This document shows positions 35,556-47,458 of a stretch of 64,000 nt of DNA, one piece after another; positions within the stretch are counted from its first letter, which is position 1; the number at the start of each line of letters is the position of its first letter. The notes beneath the pieces were generated by a model that made no database searches, was not told the DNA's origin, and was given only the letters and a program-made list of their open reading frames with translations. Both the position numbers and the translations under genes were made by a program. This DNA comes from Citrus sinensis (lineage: Eukaryota > Streptophyta > Magnoliopsida > Sapindales > Rutaceae): assembly GCF_022201045.2 (NCBI RefSeq), contig NC_068558.1:2728001-2792000 (forward strand). Direction: 5' to 3'.

Positions 35556-36776
35556 TTAAGCATCATTGAAAGCATCGCAGCGGCGTCTGACGTTTCCATC
35601 CTTGGGATCAGTCTTGACTTCAAGAAGACTAAGTTTCTCCATAGCAGCAGCAAAATCAGCGAAGAATTTAACCTCATTGCTAGCATACTGATCCACCAGG
35701 GGCTTGGTCCTAGGATCCTTGACCAGCATATTATCTACTCTCAACAGCCCCAAGCCTCTGGGCAAACCCCTGAAATAAGAGTTATCAAACTTGCCAGGTG
35801 ACATCACATCGTTGAAAGCAGTCATCGTGATGTTTTGTTCGTGATTTTTGCAGGCGGCTTTCAAAGCCTCGGCATACTTTGGGTTCAATTCAGGGTCTGT
35901 TGGCTGATTCGGGGCGAATTTAAAGAGCCTGTCAGAAAACTCCTTGCAGTGAGCGAAACCTATGGTGTGGGCACCCATCAATGCAACATATTCCTGAATG
36001 GAGAATCCCTTGCTTGCAAACATTTTGAGAATTTCGTCCATTGTCATGTTATTGGTTGGTAAATTCCCTGGGATCCTGGCCGCTTGAGAGACAAGCCCAT
36101 CCTTGCGGCCGAATGACACATTGAAACGAGGTCCCCCTGCCATAACAACCAGGTTACGAGTGGAGGCGGTTAAGATGTCAGCGCATGACACCACGCCAGG
36201 GCAGGCATCCTCAAGGGCATTCTTTATCTTGATGACAACATCAAATGCGTCGCCGGGTAGGGAAAGATTGATGTCACTGTCACGCTCCGCCACGTTGAAT
36301 GCATTCGACGAGATGAGGACGGACCCATCGCACCCGTCCACAAAGCAGTCGTGCATGAAAACCCGGAGGGCACCCGCAGCTGTGCTGGGGCTCTGTGTTT
36401 GCTTCTGGTGCACGAACTCACGGACGATTTTTTCAAAGTCTGGGCATGTCGCCTTATAGTAGTCCGCGCGGAGGGCCGGCTTAGCAGAAGGCATGGGACT
36501 AGCGAGGGGCCTTGGGTTAGGACTAGCTGCAGGACTTGGTTTCGGACTAGCGAGAGGACTTGGCTTAGGACTAGCTACAGGACTTGGTTTGGGACTAGCA
36601 AGAGGACTTGGCTTAGGACTAGCTACAGGACTTGGTTTGGGACTAGCACGAGGGCTTGGCTTAGGACTAGCTACAGGACTCGGTTTGGGACTGGCATTGG
36701 GAGAATTAGGATTGGCAATGGAGTAGGGAATGGAGATAAATGCAAGGAAGATAACGGAGATAGGAAGCACGGCCAT
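35556..36776 (-). CDS. Secreted class III peroxidase with Ser/Pro-rich repeat arm
   Basis: Intronless, 406 aa; family members are usually about 320-350. A signal peptide (about 1-21, MAVLPISVIFLAFISIPYSI) sends it to the cell wall or vacuole. Residues 28-100 are about nine copies of an eight-residue ASPKPSPx unit, inserted before the catalytic domain. The domain starts at about 104 with DYYKATCPDFEKIV. Distal Arg138 and His142 (ALRVFMHDCF), proximal His270 (LMGAHTIGFAHC) and all eight disulfide cysteines are present, so it should bind haem and be active with H2O2. The domain resembles the PRX31/41/63/65 group. Class III peroxidases cross-link lignin, phenolics and extensins. The Ser-Pro units are likely hydroxylated and O-glycosylated. 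Long antisense frames over the repeat are composition shadows. Confidence 0.92.
   Translation of the reverse strand: MAVLPISVIFLAFISIPYSIANPNSPNASPKPSPVASPKPSPRASPKPSPVASPKPSPLASPKPSPVASPKPSPLASPKPSPAASPNPRPLASPMPSAKPALRADYYKATCPDFEKIVREFVHQKQTQSPSTAAGALRVFMHDCFVDGCDGSVLISSNAFNVAERDSDINLSLPGDAFDVVIKIKNALEDACPGVVSCADILTASTRNLVVMAGGPRFNVSFGRKDGLVSQAARIPGNLPTNNMTMDEILKMFASKGFSIQEYVALMGAHTIGFAHCKEFSDRLFKFAPNQPTDPELNPKYAEALKAACKNHEQNITMTAFNDVMSPGKFDNSYFRGLPRGLGLLRVDNMLVKDPRTKPLVDQYASNEVKFFADFAAAMEKLSLLEVKTDPKDGNVRRRCDAFNDA
36485..36695 (-). repeat. Coding minisatellite, 24-bp unit (ASPKPSP)
   Basis: Within the peroxidase gene, GGACTAGC-spaced units of 24 bp repeat about nine times, with paired units giving a 48-bp higher period (alternating TTAGGACTAGC and TTGGGACTAGC). 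Each encodes one ASPKPSPx octapeptide. Unit 8 reads NPRP and the last unit MPSA, so the 3' units are drifting. Confidence 0.85.
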
Positions 36777-38569
36777 TATTGATTTTTTTTTAAAAATAAT
36801 TATTAGTGAAGGAAGAAAAATTATAATGGGGTGGGGGAGAGGGCAAAGAGACCTGCTTCCTTCCCAGGCTTCTTTGCCACACAGTTAAGTGATGATTGAG
36901 ACATGGGAGCGTGGAGCTTATTTATGAAGACGAAGAAGCTGTGCGTGGCTGTGGATGGGAGAGAATGTAGGAGACTTATTCTTTGATTTTGTGGGAATTT
37001 TGTTTCCGTGCTATTTTTTGCACGGTCTTTGTCTCTTGTGCATTAATGTGATTTGTTTCAATTTTTTTCGTTTCTATTTTTGGGTGATGGTCACTTTGCT
37101 TTTTTTTTTTTTCTTAAGGTTTACTTTTAGATACTTTTGACCTGTTCTCTCTCTCTCTCTCTCGCGTTAGAATGAGAAATTAGAAAAGTATATTAAGTTT
37201 ATAAGCATAAATGCACCTCATCAATTTCACTTTAAAAGAAAAATCGATGGTACGCATATATTTAATTTTAGACATGTACAAAACACAACTTCATTTCCCA
37301 TTACATTCTTGTTGGAGCCAATATATATAGTCACTTGTTAGGAACCATTTAAAATTACCAAAAAACGAGCGAAGATACTCTAAATCTAGATTCAAACAAA
37401 GTTGGACACATTGACTACATTAAAAATCACATGATGATAAATGTGCAATATAAAAACAGGTCGTAAAATTAAAATTGGAAAGTATAATAACTAGCGGCAT
37501 GTGATTACTAACAAAACCACGTGCCGAAAGTGAAAGTGAAATGAAATTCAATTATAGATCAAATAGCGGAAAGTGGATTATAAAATCTAGATTGAAGAGA
37601 TTTAGATCGAGAAATTAAAATCTCCCACCAAGTCTGCTTTTTGGATATGTAAATAAGGGCCAAAAGCTAAGGTTGAGAAAGGGGCTTTTGGCTATTTTCT
37701 TGCTAGATTAAGGGAAATCCAAAATATTTATTTACTCAAAGTCCTTCTAAAATTAATGAGATGCAAATTGACTTGAACATCGAAGTCTCTTTTATAAGAA
37801 CAACCTTGAGGTTTGCTTGTGGAATAAGAGCTAAATTAAGGAGAATTTTAGGTATGTTTCAACTTTCCTTTTGTGAATTCTAGAGTTCAAATTGTTGAAG
37901 TGTTTTTACACTTTTAAATTTCAATCCCTATAGATATGAAGTTTATACATGTCCAAAATTGATTTGGATGATCCAAATTCACTAGGGGTAACAATGTCCA
38001 ATTGGGCAAATTTTTGGGAGACAGGGAGATTGTTAAGGCATTTTTTTATACAAACTATGAGGATGTAATAAGGGCATGTGTTAAGAGCTTTTACCCTCTC
38101 AAAATTTCATGTACTTTGACGTACTACTAACTTTTTTTTGTCTGATGGTTGTATTCTCCTTACTCCTTCATTAGTAAATTCTTGTACCCTGTCCTCTCAC
38201 AAGTTTATAGAAGTAAAATGTACAAATGTAATTAGACCATAAAAAAGAATTTAATAAAATAATTTAAAGTAAATCATAAACAAATGGAAGAAGAATGTTA
38301 TGAATAAATAAAACATTTTTATTTTAGAGTCTAATCCCAACAAAACCGATGCATAGATGAAAGATTATTAATCCCATAAACTAAATTTATTTTTAATCCA
38401 TTAGTTCAGTCCTGGTGAAATAAATTGAATAAGAAATAAATAAAGTTACACCCGACCAAATGACAAAACACAAAACGACATTTTTATTTATTTTGGGCTA
38501 AAGTCTTAAAACACCCAACGGCGAATTCACACTCGAGAATCAAAATTTTCAATCCTTACAATCCAGTGA

Positions 38570-38610
<41 letters not shown>

Positions 38611-38904
38611 GAATGTTCCTTATCACGTGATTGGTCGACAAGCAATTGAACCACGTCATAGTTAGAGCTTAAACGAGATCTGATTGGTGACTAACAAGCG
38701 AAAAGACTCAGACTTACAGACCGCTTGGGTGTTGCTAATTGCTAATAGCTAAACTTGAAATTCAACTTCACCTGGATTCCTCCATTACTCTTTATCACCA
38801 GATCCATTCTATGCTCACCCACCTCCTACTCGAGGCGCCTGTCTGTCTTTCTCAATTTCTCTTTCACACAGAACCGTAACTTAACATAAGTTTTACTTAA
38901 AACC
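36777..38904. other. Intergenic region between divergent peroxidase and GH47 genes
   Basis: Divergent promoters of the peroxidase (left) and the GH47 gene (right). A TAAATA TATA-like word for the peroxidase lies on the minus strand near 36915. A CT run (about 37148-37162) and a GA run (38579-38609) are present. No other gene is supported. Confidence 0.5.
38579..38609. repeat. GA microsatellite upstream of the GH47 gene
   Basis: About 15 GA dinucleotides, roughly 300 bases upstream of the start codon. GA tracts in this position are common in plant promoters. Confidence 0.9.
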
Positions 38905-41900
38905 ATGTTGCCGCGTCAAGTTGTAAAATGGATTCTCGTCTTCCTCGTGATCTCTCCTTCGTTGTTCCCAGTTTCTGTGTCCGAAGTTGATTCCTCGTAT
39001 TGGTCAGCTAAGAAGAGACACATGAAGAAGAAAGTCCACGACATGTAAGTTTTAGTACTTTTCTTGATGATCCTCTGGGTTAAAATTGCTAAATTTCATT
39101 TATTTATTTATTTTATTTCTTTGCATTTTAGTTTGATTGTAAATGCTTGTGCTCTTGTGTTTGTTTTGATCATCTTTGTTTAGGAATGAGGAATATAATG
39201 TGACTAGTGAATCCTGTGTTTGATATAAATGGATAAATTAGTTTGTAGGACTAGAATTCATATCTCGACCCTCTGTTTAGTTGCTGTCGAGTTTAGGAAA
39301 GCACTTAAAAGAAACTATACTAGGTAGACTATTGGTTTTTTGTCACTGAAATGTAGCTACATATTCACTTCGTGAAGGTTACTATAGCTACTTTTGATCC
39401 GTAAGAATTTTCTTTTTTTGTTTCCCTAACATAATGCACTTTCCAACAGGATTCCATGTCATTTGTTTAGAATCGAGAGCTAATAAATCACTTTATTTGT
39501 TTTACTTTCTTTGCAGGTTCTACCATGCGTATGAAAACTACTTGACACATGCATTCCCTGTCAGTTCGCGTTCTTCATTGATCATATTAGAACAGCATGT
39601 ATTTTAGTTTGTATATGATGCTGAATTTCAGTCTACTCTTTTGCAGCATGATGAGCTAAAGCCTCTTTCCAAAAGTTTCACAGACTCTCTAAGTGAGCTT
39701 GGAAATTTGAAGGTGATTATCTGTTAATTGAGAGAAATATTTGTCAGGCGAAAGGAAAGTAATAGCCTATTGTCTAATTTACAGCTTGAACACTTGCCGC
39801 AACACTACAATGGATCTGCCCTTACTCTCATTGAATCTTTGTCCAGGTATAGTTCAATACTTTTAGCAAGAACTTTATGTTATATAAATTTTGCATGTTT
39901 GTAATCCCTTAATTATCATTTCTGCTAAATGTATGTATATCTTTGATCTAACACAGGTTCTGTCCCTTGTAGCCTTGTTATCATGGGTAACAACACAGAA
40001 TTTGAAAGGGCAGTTCTCTGGCTTTCAGAAAATTTGAGTTTTGATGTTGATGCAAGGATAAATCTTTTCGAGGTACTTAGTTTAATCATTTAACCATAGC
40101 TTCAATTTGGAAAGTTAAGTTGGTTTTATGCCAAGGTTGAGCTTTGTTTGATTTTTGTGTAACATGCTATAATTATGGTTATAACTTAACAAGGCTGAGG
40201 GTTTCGGATACAAGGAGAGACACTTACTGCCATCAACTTACTTTCAAAGTTTCTGGTGATTTTCATTTCTATTTGTCTTCTGTAATGCAGTGCAACATAA
40301 GAGTCCTTGGAGGACTTGTTTCTGCGCATATTCTTGCAACTGATTCAGCAAACAGGTTGGTACAAGGATCTTACAAGAATCAGCTGCTGACCCTCGCTGA
40401 AGATTTAGGACGACGTTTTCTACCTGCATTTGATACACCAACCGGATTACCATATGCATGGATTAACTTAAAGGTACCGCATAAAATTTGCTTAAACCAA
40501 GGATGGCATGACGCATATGAAATGTCTAATTTTATTATCGGCTTTCTGAAATTTAAATTTATTGAATGAAAGAAAAACGGGAACTCGCCCATTTTCTATT
40601 AGCACCATGAAATACATGGCAAAATACTATATTTTGCACTAATACTGTTGTAAGTGTTTGTTTCAATGTAAGCTTAGAGTTATGATTTCAAAAAACACGG
40701 TGATTGATTATGGCTAAGCTTTCCCATAGAATACCCTTTTAGACTTGGACATGGAAACCTTGTTGTCATATTTCACAATTGGGTTTCTTTAAAATGAACG
40801 ATAGTGAACAATCTGTATTGGTGGTTACATTTCAGAAACTAAAATGCCAAAGCTAACCAACCTCTAATGGCTAAAATATTCAGGAAAAGCTGAGAATTCA
40901 TGCATGAACACCCTTTTGTGTCTGTGTTGCATTTAAATTGTGACTGAGAATTGCTTACTTTCATTTCACATAATCACTTTGATAAGAGTTTCCTTACTGT
41001 TATTGGGAAGTATGAGTATATCTGCTGGTTTTGTTGTAAGAAGGATATATGACTGCATCAATGCGAAATTCTGTGGACAGTATGGAGTTATGGAGAATGA
41101 GACTAACGAAACAAGCACCTCAGGGTGTGGTAAGGAGCTTATCATTCACGGTTTAAGATGGGGTCATCTGATAATGTCTTCTTCCTAAAATTTGTTGATT
41201 TCTGTATTTGAACTCAGGTTCACTGATTCTTGAAATGGGAGCATTATCACGATTAACAGGTGATCCCATTTATGAATCAGCAGCTTTACGAGCTCTTCGT
41301 CGGTTGTGGAGCATGCGGAGTTCTTTGAATCTACTAGGAACAACACTTGATGTGACAACTGGGGAATGGATTGAGTACTCCTCTGGTATCGGGGCTGGTA
41401 TGTGTCTTTGCCTTTAATATGCTCCATTAAGTTTACCTAGTCTTGTTTACTAAATTGTCCAAATTTCCTTTATGCTTGTTAATTACATATGATATTTAAT
41501 TATCTTGATGTTTCTCATGCTGAATTTCACTTTCATTCTTGAAGGGGTTGATTCATTCTATGAGTATTTATTCAAAGCTCACATTCTTTTTGGGAAGGAG
41601 GACTTTTGGAGAATGTTTCATTCTGCATATCTTGCTGTACAGAAATATTTCAGACATGGCCCATGGTACTTGCTGAGTACATATAATGTTCCCCTTGAAG
41701 TTTAGATAGGCTCTTTTTAGCCCTACATTTATTGGTCCAACAACCGACTTACATTTTCCCTTCCTGGGCCTGGTATCTTTTTCATACAGTGTTATCAATC
41801 TAAATCTTATCAGCATCTGGGTTTCCTATAATTTCTCAAATTAGATCAATGTTATTCTGTCTGAGCAGAATTTTCACATTCATTGCCGTAATATGTGGCT

Positions 41901-43491
41901 GAATAATAAGAAACATCAGAGATGAATTTTGAATTATTAAGGAGAAAAAGGATAGTTAACTTTGATAGTCAAATCACTTTGGAGGGTTCTTCATGTCTGA
42001 TACGAATATGATGCATATTACCGTTATCTAGGTACCATGAAGCTGATATGAGGAATGGAAAAGCAACTTACTGGCAGCTTACAAGTCTTCAGGCATTTTG
42101 GCCTGGTCTACAGGTAAGCTTCTGAAGGCAGTTCACATGTTTCTGGAATGGAGATGAATTCCTCGACCTCTGTATTTGAATTCTTGCATTAGGTTCTTGT
42201 TGGGGATATAGCTGCTGCCAATTCATCACATCGTGAATTCGTTCATGTTTGGAAGAAGTTTGGAGTACTACCAGAAAGGTATGATGTTTTACGAGTGCAA
42301 AACTTGCATTTTTGTTATAGTTTCTGAGCTGGTTCATGAATCCAGTTCTACATGTTTTAACTTAAGAAAGTTAATCTGAGCAAAGCTTTTAGGTATTTGC
42401 TGGACCATCTAATGTTACATCCTACTGAGAAGTATTATCCTTTGCGCCCTGAGTTGGCAGAATCTACTTTCTACCTATATCAAGCAACGAAAGGTATGAG
42501 GCTTCTTATTCAAAGTAATTTCTTTTGAATGTGTGAAATTTTTGCTTTTAAGTACAGAGACATCTGGTATTAGAATGCTATTTGCTAATTTAAACTGTTA
42601 GCCAGTCAGGTTGTTTGACCCCCTTTCTTTGGCTATAATGTGGCTAAAGAAACATTGGCTCATCACCTAAGTTCAGCTTCAGTTTACCTTCATGCCTTCT
42701 CAGCATTTATATCTTTATTTTTTATTTTTTTTATTTTTTTCTTTGCCATGACGTGTTTTCAGATCCTTGGTACTTGGAAGTCGGTGAATCAATTGTCAAT
42801 TCTCTTAATTCATACACTAAAGTGGATGGGGGATTTGCAAGCATTAGAGATGTAACTACAATGCAACTGGAAGATCATCAGCATAGTTTCTTTCTCGCTG
42901 AAACGTAAGAATTTTGTTTTGTCTTTTTTTTTTTTTTGAAATAGACAAGAAATAGAATTTTGATTTTGAGGTGTAAATTGCATTTGAAAGACTGTCTTTT
43001 CTGGCAGGTGCAAGTACTTATACCTTCTCTTTGATGATTCTTTTTTGGTTGATCGAAATTACGTATTCACAACTGAAGGTCACCCACTTCCAGTTTTGAG
43101 TTCTTGGCATGATAGGCTTCCAGAGGCCTACATCCCAAGTAACTGGACTTTTCTCCCGGTACTCATCCTGCTTATCTCGTTATGTTTCATGATTCATTTG
43201 GATATCCTTTCAATTTCACTTGGCAAAGAGGGCACTAAGTAAATGAAACTTATAACCATGCAGAGCGAAAAGCAGGCAAGGCGAGCAAGTGCAATGACTT
43301 TGCAAGTCTGTCCTGCGATGAGTTTGGATTGCGGACATGGGTGCCAACAGGTCAAGAGTGCTTGCCACATCCCTGATGCTCGCTCTGATCACAGGTGTTT
43401 TGGTGATGAAGAATGTGGAGTTGACGCAACTACATGTAGACGAAGAACATGTAGCATGGCTGGTTATTGTGGGTTGTGGTTGTTCATATGA
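38905..43491 (+). CDS. MNS5: GH47 EDEM-type alpha-mannosidase, MNS5-like (ER-associated degradation)
   Basis: Fifteen exons, 577 aa: 38905-39044, 39517-39559, 39647-39712, 39785-39846, 39973-40072, 40291-40473, 41081-41129, 41218-41397, 41545-41665, 42032-42113, 42193-42278, 42393-42493, 42763-42904, 43008-43158 and 43264-43491. All junctions are GT-AG and keep frame. A signal peptide (about 1-26) is followed by the (alpha/alpha)7 barrel. The three GH47 acidic residues lie in FECNIRVLGG, GVDSFYEY and RPELAEST, and the calcium-site Thr in TTEGHPLP. EDEM proteins trim mannose from misfolded glycoproteins in the ER lumen and mark them for degradation. Length and the Cys-rich tail (ending SMAGYCGLWLFI) favour Arabidopsis MNS5 over the longer MNS4. 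Family is certain; the MNS5 assignment is from memory of the tail. Confidence 0.88.
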
Positions 43492-46102
43492 TTTGCCATT
43501 ACAATATAACCTCATTCTTTTTACAGATCGGGAATTTACGGAATTCTTTCTGTTCAAAGAGGGTTTTCTTCATGTATGTAAACAAGTAAAACACCCAAAA
43601 AAAAAAGAAATAAACAGAAAAATGAAAGAGAATTGACAGGAATACTGAAATTCTACGTAATAATATCGTTGAATGTTTTGAGTGATCCTTAACGCAAGAA
43701 TCAATGTAATATCATCAAATTCCAGGTTTCTCTACAATTTTATTTATTTATTTATTTTGTTAATACAGACATGGTTGTTTTAATCCATAGAAGTTAGAAA
43801 ATCATTGTCTGTTATTGTCGATGCCAAAATTTGGTCAAGCTGAAGATGGCGAGCAGATTGTCTCGTCAACTCTTTAATTTGTGTTGATGAAGCGCTGTCA
43901 CTTGCTGCTATAGTGGAATTTGAATTGTATTGGCACTTCCTTTGATCTGCAACAACAAACAAAATGTTTGGGGGTGCTAGATTTTTTTAAGAGAAAACCT
44001 TTCGACGCTCAAATTAGCAATTGAGTTTTTTTTTGCAAGGAAAATAATAATGTCCCACTCGTGATTTTAAGTATTTTGTATTTGTCACTAGAATTTTCCT
44101 TTAGCTGGAAAAAAAAAAAAGGTCCCTTTTTCTAGATCTTCCGTCAGTTATTATAAACAATTGTGCATGTTGCGTGTTATTACTCGTTCTTTTGATGCGC
44201 GGCCGTTATCAAATTGAATGTGCCACTTGAATTTAAGAGTTAATATATCCGTTTGTATAGTTGTTGAGCTACTGTTATAATGTCTGATTGTGCTTTAAAC
44301 ATTACAGCAGAACATACATATACGTTACGGATGAACTTCCAAATGAAGCTCAACAATTTGAGATACAAACCAAAATCATGCAACCTGATTATGGTCTCCT
44401 CACATAATATTGACCGCACTTACACATACCACAAGATAACTTTCTCTTCGATTTTAAGTATCTATTTTTTATACCCCAAACAATTATTGTTGTTATTATT
44501 ATTAGGGAAGGAAATTGTCTCCGATTATCCATTACGAGGGATTGAAAGTGAGTGGGAAGAAAAAGAATTTATTGAGACTAGAAAGAGCCCCCCACAATAA
44601 TGAGGAGATTCGGGTTATGGAGGACAGTGGTATTCATCACAACTCCAGCTGGACCGCTCATCAGTGATCACATAACGAGTTCAAAAACAACAACTGTGAA
44701 GTTACATAGAGCAGCAGGAATCACAGTGCCGCTCGATCAAGCAAAAGCCAGTAAGAAAACAGCTCATCATCAGCTACAGTTTGCTTTCTTGATTTGGTCG
44801 TCCTTCATCATGACCTGCCCCCGTTGTTTATCTTTAACAAATAATATTTTACTACTGATAAAATATTATAACATAAACAGTATTATTATTTTAGTGTGTT
44901 AAAATAATAACGTAGGTAGTATAAACAAAATCCCCCATTTTTCATCTTAATAATATCTCAATGATAGGACAAAACTACGTTACAGAATCTGTAAGCTACA
45001 GACTGCAGCATCAGCCGTTGGATGTGGTTGGATGTGGAGTGAGAAACTAAACAAAAGAAAATCGGATGGTGGGATGACGGGAGATGTTTGTTACCGAATC
45101 TGTAACATAGACAGGTCCCTCAATGATATTCAAATACTTTATTGTATTTTACCTTGCCCGGAAAAGCAGTAGCATTATCAAATCAGGTACGGTGATAGTA
45201 AGTAACCGTACTTTTACTCACTCTCACTGCTTTGTCTTTTTCACTTCGGAGCACCATGCTACCAAATTCATCTCTTTTTCAATTTTGCTTGGCTACTGGT
45301 TAGAATCACCGTACGGCGCAGTGCTAAATGGCTTACAGCTATCGCCTAGCTGTATGCAGCCAACCAAGGCATTCTGTTTGATCTCATCCTGGTTCAGTAA
45401 CCAAAGTCCATCCATTATTCGAGGCCTCAAGCGAATTTTATGTTAACACATCACCAACTTCGTTGCTTATTATTCATCACATCTACGGCAAACACCGAGA
45501 GTCTAATTTCATTTTTTAATTATTTATATAAATAAATAAAATGCAAAAACTTTGCACTTGATTTCTTCTTTTCTTTTAAAGAAAGATATCCATTAGAAAT
45601 AACTACCTACAATACAAATATTGTAACCTTTAAAGAAAACAATAATTTTATATTTATTAAGTTTAGATATTTAGTTGTATTTATTAATGAACTACAAATT
45701 ATTTAATATCATACTTAGATATTAAATTGAATTTATTATTAATTATTAATATATTATTTTTACAATTCACTGGATAAATAATACATAAGATGCAATCATT
45801 ATTAAATATCTCTATTAAATATTTAAAGTGAGAAGGCGTACCATTATCTAAACAAAAACTGTTGTAAGCAAAGGTCCTTATTATTTATGCGAAAATCAAA
45901 GGGAATGAAATTTAATAGTTCAGGATACGATGGCTGTACATTATCGACGAAAAAGTATTGTTTGCCCAGCTACCCATGCATGGAATTTGAGATATAACAA
46001 AATTAAAAAAAGAGGCTTTTCTTTTTAGCCGCCTAATTGCGACCCCACATGCAGCTCTTTGAAAAAATGAGCAGTCCAGTCCAATCACTTTAAATCGCCC
46101 GC
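43492..46102. other. Intergenic region
   Basis: 3' flank of the GH47 gene and upstream DNA of the GASA gene. A near-palindromic word GTTACAGAATCTGTAA at about 44971 recurs as GTTACCGAATCTGTAAC at about 45092, which may be an old MITE. Open frames at 44280-44900 and 45123-45446 lack domains, and I treat them as chance. Confidence 0.45.
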
Positions 46103-46110
46103 TATAAATA
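46103..46110 (+). promoter_or_regulatory. TATA box of the GASA gene
   Basis: TATAAATA in GCTATAAATAGCGC context, 63-70 bases upstream of the ATG at 46173. Expected start site is near 46135, giving a short leader of about 35-40 bases. Confidence 0.75.
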
Positions 46111-46172
46111 GCGCTTCGCAGTTGGCTACTTAGCTATCGGAATTAAGACAGCAAGTAGTAGCAGCAGCAGCG

Positions 46173-46924
46173 ATGACAGTACGCGTGCTTCTTCTGTTGG
46201 GGATTTTGCTCTTCTGTGTTGCAGTTGCAGAGGTACACATATTACGTATAGCTAGTGAACTACTGAATTTTCTCGTTCGTTTTCACACATGGGTTTTATC
46301 GCATTTATATTGCTTTATTTAATGGCTAATGGCTGTATATCATGCTTCTTGCTTCACGCATGCAGGTTTCATCTACTCTGAAGAAAGAAGATGATGGAGA
46401 TGGAGTCCAGCATGCTGGTGTTGGCCAGGCACATACATACCTCACAGTTTTTGAACTTCAGTTTCAGTTGTTGAATATATTAAAATGTTTGCATATTCTT
46501 GTATCAATTAAATTAAGTGACACGCCGGTTTGTCCCTTTTTTTATTTTTATTTTATCAGCTTGTTGTGAGAGGTGTAACCAGAAGGCTTATGCAAGACCT
46601 AGGTGGGTTAAGGTTTCCATATTTTGTTTCCAATTTGCCAGGAACAAAAGTTCCTGAGCTGTTTACTTTTGGTCTCAAATCTCACGGCATTCTGAGCTTT
46701 CTGTTTTCTGTATCTTGGCTTTCTGGGTTTTCCCTGTAGACTGTGGAGGGCTGTGCAAACAGAGGTGCAGTCTTCACTCAAGGCCAAACTTGTGTAACAG
46801 AGCATGCGGCACGTGTTGTGTAAGATGCAAGTGCGTGCCACCTGGCACCGCGGGTAACAGGGAGCTTTGTGGGAGTTGCTATACTGACATGACTACCCAC
46901 GGAAACAGGACTAAGTGCCCATAG
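46173..46924 (+). CDS. GASA/Snakin gibberellin-regulated cysteine-rich peptide
   Basis: Four exons, 116 aa: 46173-46232, 46366-46428, 46560-46602 and 46740-46924. The first 20 residues (TVRVLLLLGILLFCVAVAE) are a signal peptide. A variable acidic and then basic linker (about 21-55, including VVRGVTRRLM) leads to the GASA domain at 57-116 with all 12 conserved cysteines, from CGGLCKQRC through CVPPGTAGN to TKCP at the end. These secreted peptides form six disulfides and act in growth, redox and antimicrobial responses, often under gibberellin control. Intron 2 has no in-phase good GT donor; CAG|GCACAT at 46428/46429 keeps frame and makes it a GC-AG intron. The subgroup (GASA14-like by the TDMTTHGN tail) is a guess. 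Confidence 0.85.
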
Positions 46925-47328
46925 GCCCATGGGCTTCTGACTCCAGACTGGCCTAAACCCATCTGGGTTGTACATATCTTTTCTCTTTTCTCTTGGAACT
47001 TTTGTAACCTAAGTGCGACTGTTTAAAAGTGGGCTATGGGCTGTCTAATAATGATTATAATTTGTGTGAATGCAAAGTCCATCACATGCCATAAAGTTGT
47101 TCCACATCCATGCCATCACAAAAGTGAACTCCATTATACTTCTCGACTTAATCAATCAAACCACAAGTAGTTAACATCAAAATTATGCCTTCCAGGGACG
47201 AATTATGAGAAAATAGGGTCATAGGGTGTTAAATAATTGACCGAGCTTAATTTGTCCACATCATCTCCCTGTGCCCAAAAAAAATAATCCAAAATTATGT
47301 ATTATAAGTCACTATTATTATTGGGATT

Positions 47329-47458
47329 AGGCTACGTTGTAATTGTGGTACCATGTTATAGTTATATTCAGTTGTTAGATGTCAGTGAATTTTATCAATT
47401 TAAATACATCTAATAGTTAGATATAATTGTGTTATGGTACTATAATTGTACCATAGGT
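47329..47458. mobile_element. MITE of about 130 bp
   Basis: The left arm has TTGTAATTGTGGTACCATGT and then CAGTTGTTAGATGT. The right arm is its diverged complement (ACATCTAATAGTTAG, then GGTACTATAATTGTACCATA). The arms pair over about 50 bp with a short AT centre. No coding capacity. Confidence 0.65.

Noticed and set aside
36351-36782. Plus-strand frames with Gly/Leu or Arg/Thr repeats opposite the peroxidase
   Set aside because: These are antisense shadows of the ASPKPSP minisatellite, with no start context or family.
44280-45446. Three frames of about 100 aa after the GH47 gene
   Set aside because: No similarity I recognise, no conserved motifs, no promoter or splice support.
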